In this document: positions 43,859 to 56,400 of the stretch, in pieces
Layout: each line of letters opens with the position of its first letter
How positions within the stretch are numbered: position 1 is the first letter of the stretch
Origin: Corinectria fuckeliana
Lineage: Eukaryota; Ascomycota; Sordariomycetes; Hypocreales; Nectriaceae
Assembly (NCBI GenBank): GCA_019137255.1
Contig: WPDH01000052.1
Span: forward strand, 124,001 to 188,000
DNA: 64,000 bases
Direction: 5' to 3'
Position numbers and translations under genes: made by a program
Notes under the pieces: generated by a model
What the model was told of the DNA's origin: nothing
The model's database searches: none
What the model saw: only the letters and a program-made list of their open reading frames with translations

Positions 43859-46800
43859 TCAGTCGCGGTCTTTCACTATAAGCATGCAAGGCTGTCTCGC
43901 GTGCCACATGCGCCTCTGCTTGACACCCAGAGCCGCGTCCATCATCGACTGCGTCTCCGACCGCGGCCGCCCCTGAGGCTTCGACGCCGGTGCGACGTCT
44001 TCCCATATCTGCACCTCCTCCACCGAGGCCGTGATCTCGAACTCGCCTCGACAGAGCGCCGTCATACCTAAAACGACCTCGGCGCTGCCGTGCCCCCTGA
44101 GCTCAGGCATGGCCTGCTGCAGCGTGCCGTTCCACGCAAACTTGCGCGTAAACTCCAGAGCCACGTTGGCTGGCCGGTGACAAAGCGCTGGCATGATTCT
44201 GAGTAGCGGAAACATCGGTTTGGCGGTCCGGTTCGTGACACGCACCTTGAGCTTGGTGAACTCGTCTACGTAAGCCACGTCCTTCTCCGAGTCGTTGCCC
44301 TCGACCGAGATTTCAATGCCAACCTCATCCACTTTGATCGCCTCAATCATGCGCGACGTCAAGCGGATGTTCCTCAGGTCGATGACCCCATTCCGCTTGG
44401 GCAACAACGACGTCCGCCACGTAGCCTTGATACAGCCAAGGATCCTCTCTCGATACCAGAATGCCTCCCGGTTGGCCCGCTCCATGTCTGGGGAAATCTT
44501 GCTAGTGCTGACCACAAACTGTCGGTTCCGCGATGGATTCAGCGTTGGAATCGTGGCGTGCGGGTCCTCCAGATAGACTCTCTTGACGGGGAGAATGACG
44601 CGGCTTGTGTTCCCAGGAAGAATGTCGTCTTCCACCGCCACGCCGTCGTCGCCTTCTAGACGGATTGCCATCTGGCTTGGCCATGCGTTACGCAGGTCTA
44701 TCGAGACGAGGCAGTATTCGTTTGGCTTCGCTGCAACGGCGCTTCCCATGCGGTCCCAGATGGGACTAGGAATGTCCCCATACACAGGCAGCGCATCAAT
44801 GCGAGCTAGCTCAACACTGGCATTAACCGTGACTGTCAGGTTCAACGACACCTGGCGAGTGTAGAACTGTTCCGTAATCTCATCCTGGGAGCAGCCAAGG
44901 TAGGTGTAGTCGACTTGGATCATTGCAGACCTCAAACCAGGCTTGCCAAATATCTCGAATTCGAATGTCGCCTCTCCCCCTGGGGCAATTTTGCGACCCC
45001 GCTGGCTCCTCGGCAACCGCAGCGCCTGTCTCTTCATTAAGATTAGTTCATACTCATACAGCTCCGCCGGTGTTGCGTCCCGGTTGTTGAGGGCAGCTTG
45101 AAGTGGTTCTTGCGTCGAGTCCTTGAACGAGAACAGCATAAAATCTACAGGCGTGGTAGAGAGGTTTTGCAGGGTGACCGAAAAGACCTGTCTCTCGCCT
45201 TCCAGGATCATGATCGAAGTCTGCGCAAGAGTTGTGGACTTAACCACCACCAGCGGCTGCTCTTGAATCACCTTGAGGCTGAGTGTCTCTGCTTCCAGAG
45301 CGCGAGTAAAGTGCTTCACTGCCGTGACGCTCTCCTCGAGGGCCGCGATCCCCTTGGCTTTGACCTTGATATCCCTAGAGGGTGTCCAAGGAGCGGAAAA
45401 CACTGGGAAACGCCGCTCCCTGCAGCCTCGGACTTTGATCACCGCTCCTATGACTTTGATTTCTCCCGCCGCTTTGGGCCGTCCTCTTAACCGTAGCACT
45501 TGGGTGCGGTAAGGCCCGATAACCGTCACCTCGGGTATCGGCTCAAGATCCACCCCTTCAGTAGCCACATGGATCTTCTCGATGTCGACTTCAATGTCAT
45601 AGGGGTTTTGAAGGGTAATCTTGAACGTTGCCAACTCGCCAGCAACAAGGTTCTCCACCGCCTCATCAGGCTTCTTGAGAAAAGGATTATAAATGAACGG
45701 GTCCACATCCTGGGACGCCCGGCTGGCAGTCGCGCCAGGCAGGACGCTTTTAGCATGCGCTATTGGCGTCCTGGTGTTGGGAGGGGGTTCGAGCGTGATA
45801 CTCCTCACAAGGAACTCGTCCCAATACTCTGCTGACAGAGAGAGCCCCAGCCGCTTTGCGAGGTTCGACGTTCTCGAGATATTGGTAGATAGCCGCACCT
45901 GCTCGTCTCGATGGATTGTGGGTGATGCGTCCTCTCGTCTCGGTCCCGGAGCTACTCCCGAGCCCGCAGTACGGAGAAGGTCGCTCGAGAACTTGAGGAC
46001 CCCATTGAAGTCTGGCAGAGCTTCAGAGAAGTTGATACAGGCCCGAAGGATATTCAACTTGACTTCGGGGAAACCGAAGAATCGAGCAGAGGACTGGCCA
46101 AGGATCCTAGCAGTCACCGCCTCGTCCGAGTCGTCAATGTCTTTAGTCGTACTGGCTGTGGCTTTCCTCGCCATGTCAAAGCCGACAATGCCATAGGACC
46201 GGCAAAGAACGCCGAGGAGTGCATCGATACCATGCTCAATGTCCGCGTCGCCGAGGTCCAAGGCCATGGCGCCGTTGCCGGAACCTCCACCTACTGCTAG
46301 CGAAACCAAACCCGCAGCGGGATGAATACCCATATCCGCGGCTCCCCGAGTACGAGCCTCAACCAGGCCACCGATGAGCACGGAGACGAGTTCTCGTATA
46401 ACCATCGCCTTCTTTCGATGCAGCCCAAGCGGGCCTAGGACGGTCGCAATTCCGCTCAGTATTGACGCCCGGTCTACAGTAGTGAGGAGCTCCGAGGCGG
46501 TTGAAGGAAACGCCTTGAACAACATTGTGACGATTTGCTGTCTTGTTGGCGAGACCAAATATCGAGGCGAAGAGCTCAAGGTCTCGCGGGAGGCCTTTCC
46601 ATAAACCATAAAGTCCAGTGAACGTTTGCTAAGCTTGCCTTCGCCCACGTGCAGAGACGATAGAATCTTTGCGAACCGGATATGAGTCTCGGCGAGAGGG
46701 AGAGGAGGGAGGTTCTCTGCTGATATCCTAGAGTACAGAGCCAGAATGCGGTCCATCAAATCTGGTAGAACCGCTTGTAGGTGTTTGAGATGCTTGGGTT

Positions 46801-48180
46801 GACTGGGGTCGGGTTCTAGGTCATCTTTCGAGCTGATGCTAGACGGCCTATCCTGGGGACCGTAGCACACAGACGGTATTTGGAATTCCAGGTTGGCCCA
46901 GCCCAGAAGAAGAAGGTTCATCAGGATGAGCTCAAGTGCCTTTCCATGCCATACGTGATCGTTGAGCGACCGCGCGACGGTCGCGCCCTCAACGAGCTCC
47001 TTCAGAGCATCGCTCCATCGGCCGGCCTGCAGATACATGGAGCCCACGACAATGAGCACCCGGCCCTTGCCCTTCAGCCTCCAGCGTTCGTTCGCACCTC
47101 CGGGGCCAAAGCCCTGCACGGAGACCCGGTCACGACTCATGTCGCGTGGTCTCTCTGGGGCGTCCGGTTGGGGGTTCATTTGATCCGGGGTCGATGTGTT
47201 GCTCTCCGGGCTCTGCACATCAGAGTTCAGGGGCGGGTTTGACAGGCCACTCCTTACTGGCGTCGACGGTCGCCCTGGCGTCGAGCTGCTGGAGTGGATT
47301 GGAGGTCGAGAGGTCGGTGGCATGGACATGCGCGCGTTGCGATTGTCCATGACGCCGCCCGCCGAGTTTGATCGGCCCTGGTGCAGAGCGAACTGTGAGT
47401 TCCTTCTGGAGAGCCCATTGACGCCTCCGTCGCCACTCCACGATGTGCCGTTCGTGTGCCTGGCACCCGAATAATGCCCTGGGGAGTCGATGGTAGTCAT
47501 GGCCTCGAAAGACTTGGCGAGGGTCGTCATTTCGGCCAAGAGCAAAGAAGAGACGTCGCACATGACGGTCTTCATAGTCGTTCGCTTGCAGTCTTCGGCG
47601 GGGGGGACTGCCACCAGCCCTTCGGGCATGGGGATCTCGGCGTCCTTGGGGGCTACGTAGTCATACAGCAAGACCTGGTGCACCAGCGCCTTGGGGTAGT
47701 TATCGCGCAGGTCCTCGAGCTCCTGGTACAAGGCCCGGATGTTCTTCTCCACCGTCGTCGGGCCGGGGCCGTTCGCTGAGTTCCGTTTGCTGAAAGTCGC
47801 CTGGTTCAGCTCGGAGCCGTCGGCCAGCGCAATGACGGCGAGGGGTTCTCGGTATAAGTCGAAAGGGGAAAGGGTGAGGTGGGAGGGCGGAGGTACGTGG
47901 GTTACGAGGTCGTAGATGATGGCGCCGTCGGGGTACGCCAGCGGTGAGAACATGTCTGCGCAGTGTCTTGGTCAGCGTTGGGTCCTCGTGGTCGTTGGCG
48001 GCGGCACGTCTTACTCCTGTTCGGCCGGCCATCGGGACTGATGTCCCGTAGGTGGACGACATGTTCCTGGTGTAGTCGCTCGACAAACGCAGCGAAGCGG
48101 TCGGCCTTGATCTGGCCCAGCGGCAGCAGCAGCGCCTTGACCCTTGCGGGGGCGACGGGGAGCAGAGGATCCAAGCTCAT
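43859..48180 (-). CDS. TRS120: Trs120/TRAPPC9, TRAPPII subunit
   Basis: TRAPPII is the exchange factor for the late-Golgi Rab Ypt31/32 (Rab11); Trs120 is one of its large specific subunits. Two exons (48180-48015, 47955-43859) with a 59-nt intron (GTAAGA, CAG) give 1420 residues. Exon 1 supplies the conserved N-terminus MSLDPLLPVAPARVKALLLP and joins in phase to NMFSPLAYPDG. TLSPFDLYREPLAVIALADG is typical of fungal Trs120. Residues about 165-290 form a low-complexity Ser/Pro insert. Next comes an alpha-solenoid portion (VLIVVGSMYLQAGRWSDALK, a TPR-like helix pair) and Ig-like beta domains in the C-terminal half (for example VENLVAGELATFKITLQNP, FEFEIFGKPGLRSAMIQVDY). The C-terminus RMWHARQPCMLIVKD resembles family ends. 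Starting at the second-exon ATG would lose the N-terminal strand. Confidence 0.92.
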
Positions 48181-49074
48181 CCTAGCATATGGTGTTGCTC
48201 AACATGATCCGCGGCGTCGGTGTACTTGAAGCTCGCTGAGGGAGATTCCCTGGTGTAGTCAGCCTCGTTATCGATATGGATGCCTGCTGCCGTGAACTAC
48301 AATCGCATGTTCTTCGGGCAATCGCTTCGTAGGTGGGATGTCGTAGAGCTCGTGAGGTTTGGAGATGTCTGGCCTTTGAATGTTGGACTCGAGTACACCT
48401 GGCGCATGTGGCTAGGAGCTTAAGCCTAGAGGTGCCCTAGCAGTTAGATGACCCAGTAGGCAATGCCGTTGATGGTGGAGTCAACCGCGCCGGAGCCAAC
48501 TTTTTGCGAGCCGAGACCCAAAGACAGCAATTCCGTGTCGAAGAAAAAGCTTCAGGGGCACATCGTCAGGGGCTACCCTGAATATTTGACAATAGGTACT
48601 AGCTACATAGTAGAACGAAACGTATAAATATATGCCGAGCAATGAACAAACGAAAGACATTAGGTCAACTTGTATCCCCTTTCGGTTTATCTTTGTCTTG
48701 TACATCAATTCGTAAACCCAGTAGCGAATGACTGCCTAGGAGATTCGAGCATCTATCTACTTGGTTAAATCGAGTGTTCACTGAAGACTTAGCAATCGCA
48801 TTGCAGCTAAACTTGACAATCGAGGCAAACAGGGCAAACAAGTTACAAACACTCTGCCCATCCATCATTCGACTAATTTACTAGCAAGTAGGTATTTAAT
48901 TCAGCTAATCAACCCCAAATAGTCCAAACGCCATTTCAACCATTACATCTATCCTGTAATGCGAAGTCTTTGAGATGCAATGCCCTCCTCTTGATCCGGA
49001 GATGCTTCCCCGCAAGCGATTATATCATGAATGTCGTTCAACTCGTAGCATCGTCTCGGTCATGAAAATGATCC
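48181..49074. other. Intergenic, TRS120 promoter
   Basis: It separates TRS120 from the downstream end of the SDR-fold gene, both on the minus strand. A GGTACTAGCTACATAG stretch is at about 48594. No gene is seen. Confidence 0.5.
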
Positions 49075-50313
49075 TTAGTCTACGGAAGAGTTTTGTTCCC
49101 CCGGGCTCTGCTCAGGGGTTCGGCCATCGCGAGCCTCAGCCTGTAACTCGCTTTCAAATATGTCTACCGACAAGCTAGCTTCCACAAAGTCCTCGAGCTC
49201 CTCCGTTACGGTCTTCAACTTCTCCTTGACAGCGTCAGCTCCCTCATGTCCGACAATGTGTCGCGCTGGGGGGTTCTCATGTCCGCCAATCGCCGTCAAC
49301 GCATGTACCGTCTCCATTACCAGCTGGTCTGCAGCGCCGGGGGGGAGTATTGGAAACCGCTTCAGTATCTCTCCAGGGACGACATCTGGCTCTAGAGCCG
49401 TATTGCTAGGCGATAATGGTGTGGAGCCGGTTGATTCGGGTGTTTCTGGAGGAGGGAGAGCGGTGTCCGGGTGAGTGTTGAGAACGTTTGTTAGCATCTC
49501 GCGGACGCTTGGCACTGATTCAAAACTCTGTTCGTATACCATCATCTGAGGGGCAAAGATCAGTTGGTTGGTGAGAGATAGGATCTCTTTACTAGGCTGC
49601 ACAATGGTAACCTTGATGTTGAAGGGGGCGATTTCGTAGGCAAGAGAGTCACAAAACCCCTCTAGTGCCCAAGTGGCCGCAGTGTACATGGACATGCCGG
49701 GGGTGCCAATGTGGCCGCCGGTGCTGCTAACGACGATGATGTGGCCGGTGTGCTGGGCGCGGAGGTGGGGCAGGGCAGCCCTGATGTAGTTGATTTGAGA
49801 GAAGAAGATGGCGTCGAACTGTTCGCGGATGAGATTTTGAGTGAAAGTGGTCGTCGACAACTCCTCGACAGTGCCGATCACGGCTGCTCCGACGTCGTCA
49901 AATCAGCACTGGATTCTTATGGATTTTCTTGGGCGGGGATGTGATGCGGGACATCCCTACGTACCCTCAGATCTGCAGCACAGCAAGATATCGATACGAC
50001 CAAAGGTCTGGATTGCCTCTGCGATGGTATTGCTGCACTCGCCAATTTGAATACCATCACCGCGGATGGCGTGGATGCGATCCTTCCATCCCTCACGGTC
50101 TGTGCGATCACTCTTGCACTCGGCGATGAGCTCTCGGAACTCGATGCTGCGTTCAGCATCGCCAATCTCTTTGGCGGGCAGGCAGGCGACAACGTAGTCT
50201 CCGTGGGTAAGCAGCTGACGCGCGAGACGGACAGCGAGAGGCGAGAGCGCTGCGGTAATCAACCAGACGCGCGGCGAGTTGTGGGTGGCTGAGGATGTAA
50301 CACTGTCAGCCAT
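49075..50313 (-). CDS. SDR-fold protein with degenerate cofactor and catalytic motifs
   Basis: Two exons (50313-49965, 49883-49075) with an 81-nt intron give 385 residues. The Rossmann fold pattern is evident: VWLITAALSPLAVRLARQLL, then FGRIDILLCC for the fourth strand, HIIVVSSTGGHIG and AYEIAPFNIKVTIVQP. However, the glycine motif TGxxxGxG reads TAALSPLAV, and the catalytic YxxxK reads YTAAT, so the Lys is Thr. The Ser and Tyr remain. The C-terminal 150 residues after the fold are Pro/Ser-rich and acidic, unlike short SDRs. It is most likely not a standard NAD(P)-dependent oxidoreductase. The role is unknown. Exon 2 alone has only a GTG start; exon 1 supplies the N-terminal strands. Confidence 0.8.
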
Positions 50314-51772
50314 TTTGCGGGCAGCACATGATTGTGTTTGCTTGTTGACAGCCTCCTCGGGTTTGCGTCCACGCTATTTCGGGTGCTTTGGGCTGGAGGG
50401 AATAACTGAGAATTGTGCGATGCGGAGGTCTTGATATCGGACGGGGATGGGCGGGGGATGGCGGATGATTGAGGAATGGTGACTGAGAATGCGACGCCTG
50501 GTGAGGTGGAGGTTGCAGGTTGGGGAAGATTGATTGCTTTGGAAATTACATCATCGGCGTCCGACCCCGAATTGACATCTGGGGCGGGCCTGGGGACGGG
50601 TAAGAGCGACCCAATTTTGAACTGGGGCGGAATGTAATAGGGCCAGGGGCCGTTGACAGGCGGTCCCTCCGTAGGTCCAGGACGAAACCCGGGGGAGGGG
50701 ACCCAGGAGAGGGGGCCTAATAAGTAGAGGAGGAGGGAGAGGGAGGAGCGGTGACCTACGGAAAGAGGGGCTCGGGGTTGCATGAGGCACCATCGTGAGC
50801 GGCGCGACTCACTCGCACTGGCGCCCAATCGACGTTCAATATCGAATTCGCTCCAATGGGCAATTGGAATCGTCCGGGAGAACAAACTCCCAATACCCTC
50901 CGAGGCTCGATTTGGCTGTGTCGTACGTAGTTGGTTCGATAGAGTCAACTAGCTGCGGATAGTATAATTGAGTACCGTTGGCGGGTACAACGTGCCTGCC
51001 GGCTAGCCCCTACCAGAGCTGAAATTCTCCGAGATCGATCTTTGGCGAACTGGGCCGTTTGATGACGGTTCATTGGCTGCTCAGAAGGTAGGGGACGAAA
51101 TTTATGGGTTGGCGAGAGCGGAATGCGACCGAGGTTGGCGGCGGACGCCCAGTTGACGAAGAGTTGGATTCGCCCAGGTGAGGAGTTGCGGATAAGTGGG
51201 ATACGCCGTAGCCTGCTAGATCGACACCATTACGGCAAACGTCGGGATCGAGGAGGAGAAAAGGATTGATCCGGTCCTGGGTTGGTCGGCCGTCAGCTGG
51301 TCGGTCGTGAGGTCGTGATACGGGTTAGCGGCGGTTGCTGGTGTGCAGCTGGCGTGTACTAGACGAGCGGTAGTCAGGTTAAAGATGGGATTTGGGGCAG
51401 AGAGAGGCGAGGCGCAAGCGAAGACAAAGGGTCGAGGGATCGAAACATAGGAGAAGGGAGGAAGACTCGGGAGTTCGGGTTTCAAGAAAGTTCTAGGGCG
51501 CCTTTATATCGTCCCAAGGTACCTAAGTGGTCAAGAAATGTGACTCCCTCTGGGGCAGCTGAGCTACAAGCCTTACCAGCGATGCTAATAAATGGAGAAG
51601 TCTGAGCAGGGAAGTGGTGTAGCAGTGGCTAAGAAGGGCACGGATATGGAACGGTGTGTTTTCTCCCAATGGCTCGCACGCTCGGACAAGAGTGGAGGAG
51701 GCGGAAGCGGAAGTCGAGGATTATAGAAGGATGGACGGGCGGGTTGATGGTCGGATGGATTGATAATTGGTT

Positions 51773-51796
51773 GGCTGGCTGGCTAGCTGGCTGGCG
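51773..51796. repeat. (GGCT)n tetranucleotide repeat
   Basis: Five GGCT units, with one AGCT interruption, then GGCG. Confidence 0.85.
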
Positions 51797-53191
51797 GGAC
51801 GACTGGATACTATGTAGTTGCAGGCAAGGCGAGAACAGAGAGGAAACAAGAAACAGGGGAACCATACCACACCAGGCCACTCACGGACAAGACCGAGAGT
51901 TCCTCTCCCGACTTTGAGTGTCTGGCTCTGTGTGGCTGGCTGGGTGCAAGGGCCTCCTTGTCGTGCCACGCGGATGGGATCCCTGGGTGGCATGAGAAAG
52001 GAAAGTCTTGGCGGCAGTGGGTGAGGCCTACTGTAGGCCTGGTGTCGCCGTACGAGGTTTCCTACGTATGCTGGTCGCACGTCCTTGTTGGGCATCGACG
52101 AGGGGAGGGGAAGAGATGACATCCTTCACACATTGCGTGCGTTAGCGATCGATGCCTCCGGAGCAGAGAAAGTTTCGACGAGGAACCAGAAACGAAAAAC
52201 GGGGCAGAAGGGGACGAGCGGTGGACCGGGTGCAGACGAGCAGGGTCAGGGTCCGATTTGTGGGAGGGAAACTGAGGCTGTTTGCTGGCCGCGGTAGGAT
52301 CAGGTCCAATGCTACCGTACATGGTTGCATGGGTTCGGTCCATCTAGTGCTTCGGGTGTGGATCGAGATGGGAGAGGTGAGTTGGAAATGACGATAGAAG
52401 TACACCATCGTGACAAGATTGAAAAGGCATGCATGATGAAGTATACACCTACTCGGGACAATGAATGAGCGGAGCGGATATGCAAACGGGAACACGGGAG
52501 CACGGGAGCGGACAAGCTCCGCTAACACCCATCCGTTGACCGAAAGGGGAAGGACTAGAGAGAATGAAACCAAGACCCTACCTACGTATTTATTAGTAGA
52601 GTCAGTGCAGAAAACAAAAGACATCCGTTCATCAGCGGGGATCAATACCCGTCCATCCCCGTGTGGTGTCGAGTCAGTCCGTCAGTGTCGAACACGGCAT
52701 ATCCCCGGCCCGTTATGCCATGTCGTGCCATGTCCATGCACCTGCGATACCCACCGGTTCAAGTTGCATGACGACGATGACCTCTTGCCTGGTTACCCGG
52801 TTTCTACGTGCAGTCTTCGTACATGGAAAAAGGCATGGAGTCGAGTCATGCCTCCGCGTTTCCCCATGCTCGGTTCCCACATGGTCCTGCGGCCCTCCCC
52901 CCCAACGCTAGGTCACTATGTACTACTGCCGGCAGTGACTCTTCGAAAGCCTAGATTATAAGCTACCAGTCTCTAGGGTCCGCTAGTGTACTTTGTGGGC
53001 GTGGGGCTTTCCGTGGGGCTTTCTTCTTGTTTTGTCTTCGTCACACAACCTCACCTCACCTCAGCCAGCAGCTCCGCGAGATCCGTCACACAGGGCGTTC
53101 CTAGCGAGTCCAGGACGTCCCCTCTCTAGCTTCTAGCTTCTTCTTCCTTCCTTCCGTGACGAACTTCAAGCTCTTCTATTTACATGGTGAC

Positions 53192-53201
53192 TACCTAGGT
53201 A
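53192..53201. promoter_or_regulatory. Perfect palindrome TACCTAGGTA
   Basis: This is the best full copy of a motif whose half sites (TACCTA/TAGGTA) recur in the intergenic regions of this window. It overlaps a GGTACC palindrome. Function unknown. Confidence 0.3.
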
Positions 53202-53424
53202 CCTTAGATATCCACCCTAATAAATCTTCATTCCGAGTTGACGCGCATCTCTCCCATCATCGACTCGACACAGCCCTTAAACCCGGATCCATACACCTGC
53301 TATGTAGACCCTATGTATCTAGCTAATCCCACGAGCCGCACCGTCCTCGCCGTAATCAATCTGTAACACGCCGTCGAAAGCATAGACACCGGCTTCGTCA
53401 TCCGCAAGTCACCCGCACAGACAC

Positions 53425-53458
53425 CCTGATTCCTTGATTCCTTGATTCCTTGATTCCC
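53425..53458. repeat. Tandem repeat CTTGATTC, three to four copies
   Basis: Three perfect units at 53433, 53441 and 53449, preceded by a one-base-shorter variant. Confidence 0.9.
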
Positions 53459-56400
53459 AGGTCTACAACGCAACCCTTCTCCATTTAGTGTCAATACACG
53501 GGCCATCAAGTAGATATTGATCTACTACGGTACAGTCACTAGGTGAAAGTAACACTCCTACATGATAATAGCCGTGCTGTGAGGGTAACAATGCCTGCAC
53601 GTGCTGCACACCACGTGCCTGTCCCTCGCTCTTCATTTCTTAACGTCCCCTCTTGATCATGCTCAAGCAATAATGGGCAAGGACTATCCTACTATCAGGG
53701 CACCAGGGCGTCAGGGCAACAGGGAATTGGAGAAGCTAGTAACACGTAATACAGACCCTCAAAGATTTGGTGGACGAAAACGAGCTTCCCGCTAAAAAAA
53801 AGACGTATCTTACAGCCCGGGTAGCATGACTGTTATATAATGGCCCTCTTCAACATCCAAACACACCTGTTTGTATATCTGGGGGCACAACTCTGCAGCT
53901 ACTAATCTCCTAGTGCAGAGCCGTTTATCCTTTCACTCTCCCACTGAAATTCCCCAAGCAATCGAGCTACTAACTGAGCTATTGCAATATGCCCATATCT
54001 GCGAATCAGGCCCTCGATTGAGTTGTCGGAACGGCTTCGAACCCGCCGGTAACTCGAGACCCCTCTGATCTGCTTGGTATATACCCCCATCTATCCCCAG
54101 TCATGCGTTACGACATCCGACACATAATGGACAATTAGAAGGCTTTCTGGTCAGGCTCCTCGAGGGTTAGTCGTCTGCAACGTTATAGGGCATGTTGGCA
54201 GCTGAATCGATTGCTTTGTACCGGGGCGCTACGTCACGGGAAGGGACTTGCTCCTGGGATGTCACTCTCTGTTAGGGGATTTCTGAGGGCGATGAGGGTT
54301 CAAGAGATGAATCTTTTGTGGGCTCTATTCCCTTTGGGGTAGCGAACCCCTGAGATTCAATAAGCCCTTGAGCACGACTTATAAAGACTGTCAGATGTAC
54401 CTTTTACGACATCTCTAGACAGTCCTCCGTCGAATTCGCTCAATTTAGTCACTATCATAAGCCTAATAAATCTGGAAAGCTAAAGTGTTACCGTTATTAT
54501 AGGGGTAGAAGCATTGTGTGCGTTTCGTATTCGGTAGCGATCATGCGTGAGCTTTTTTTTCGGGTTGATTGATTGACGCCATCCCCTTAAAGTGCTCTTA
54601 ATTGATTAGCAGGGAGGGCATCCTAGAACTTTTTAAGTGCAGCTACTATCGCAGGTATATCTTCAATGAGAAATTTACTAAAGACCAGGACGAAGACGAT
54701 AAGTGTGAAGGTGGGATCGAGGTACTGACTCAAATACGACTGCATACATATGTGTCTACGCCTGCACGGTAGAATCACATACTTGTTTGCTGCTGTTGGG
54801 AAACATGCATCCCACATGTATCAACGTAATGTCTACAGATTCATATTGGTGTTGGTGGAACATAGCTATATCTTGACCTCGGCTAATTCGGCAGTTGCAG
54901 ACATTCCACGAGGCAGTCCTAGAACTGGCGGATAAACCGGCGCATCCACAGCCATTTGACGGGTTCACGAAGAACATCTAAACCAAGAACTCCGTTATCT
55001 AATTACCGGCAGACAGCGGAACTTCACGCCAGCTACACTCGCACCAAACAATAACTACAACAGCCATAACAAAGGCAGCCTAGACCTCCCAGTGGGCCCC
55101 ACCGGTCGTATCCCAACAACCATATAACGCGGAAGAACAGGAGCAGTAACGATAACACACTAAAGATGGTAATTTGCAGTCAGGTACTACTAACCACGGT
55201 AGGGGGCAACACAGGGTCACACTACGCAATAGTCACGTCAGATTGTAGTCATTATAGCAACAATTAACATGTCACATTCAGTATACGAGCCAACATTGCA
55301 CTACGCATTAGCATAGTGTGAAGTAGCTTTCACTGTTGCCAGCAATACAGTTTAGAGGCATGTCTGTAATAGTATTGCTTGGTTTTATATAAGCCTTCTT
55401 TGATATCTTGTTAGATAAAAGAAAGCAATACAGTAAAGAGCACACAATAAAAAAACCTAATAAAGTACTATACCTAGCACCATAAAACACAGCACCCGTT
55501 TCCTAGTAAGTAACCTAATTTATAAAGCATCAATCTCAAATGTCAAGGCATAACTTTGCAATAGACCTCCCTCTCTAACCTTAATAGGTTCTAAAAACTT
55601 ATCCAGCTAACACAACATAAAGGCTATCTCTCGTCAAGCTGACAAGCCAAGCTAGCTTCTTTCGACACAATCTCAAAACACCATCTTCACATACACCCGA
55701 AAAGCAACATGACCACGATGCCTGCGATGCGAATCGCCCGCTGAGCCATCCAGGGTCTGTAATAGTATAGCCATAGAAGTCTATGATTCTTGACGATGAA
55801 GACGAGGACGGTTGTGTTGGTCGATGGTGAGGTGTAAGACTATCAAGAACTGACTTATGTGTGATTAGACCCGGGCACCCGATGCACAATGCCACGAATC
55901 AGTAGCCAAGCAGAGGCCCTTACACCTGGAGTCGACATATAAGCGTCCATGAAGGCTAGTTTATAAATTGAATTGACTAGATACCGCGCTAGTGGATAGA
56001 ATGCAAGCTAAATGCACCGTACCACAGCACGGGTTACACTACGGAGCATACCTTAAATCCCTGCATTGAACCCTTTCTCATACTAACCAATTAGCTCTGA
56101 CTACCAAGTTTCAGTAGACAAGACAAAGTTGTGCAAAGGCGAAGACCAGAACTAAGACGTCACAGGAAGCCTCCCTGTTTTTCCAAAGGGTCTTCTCATA
56201 GTATTTCTAAGAAGAGACCATCGAGACTATTGTCTCGCTACTGAATGGCAACAGGTCCTATTCTTCGACACCTCATATGCCTTCGTGGAGCTCTTTGTTG
56301 CCCGTCCCCCGTAACATGGACCAAGGACGTGTTGCAACTTAAACAAGGTTGAATTCCCAGGAAACCATCTCTAGCCCCAACTAAAGATGGTTCGAGGAGA

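Noticed and set aside
50259..50948. 229-codon frame on the minus strand overlapping the SDR-fold gene start
   Set aside because: Ser/Pro-rich with no domain, in a different frame from the SDR exon; more likely leader or promoter sequence.
51721..52961. Several 130-170 codon frames on both strands in the gene desert
   Set aside because: They overlap each other on opposite strands, contain simple-repeat translations and show no family signature or splice partners.
53891..53920. Hairpin CTCTGCA ... TGCAGAG with a 16-nt loop
   Set aside because: A single 7-bp stem in non-coding DNA with no T tract or gene context; expected by chance in a window of this size.
53950..54060. tRNA-like pieces: TAGCTCAGTTAGTAGC on the minus strand and a TTCGAA-containing arm nearby
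   Set aside because: The two pieces are not in the right order or spacing on one strand, the T-arm does not pair over five bases, and no anticodon arm or acceptor stem can be drawn. At best it is a decayed fossil.
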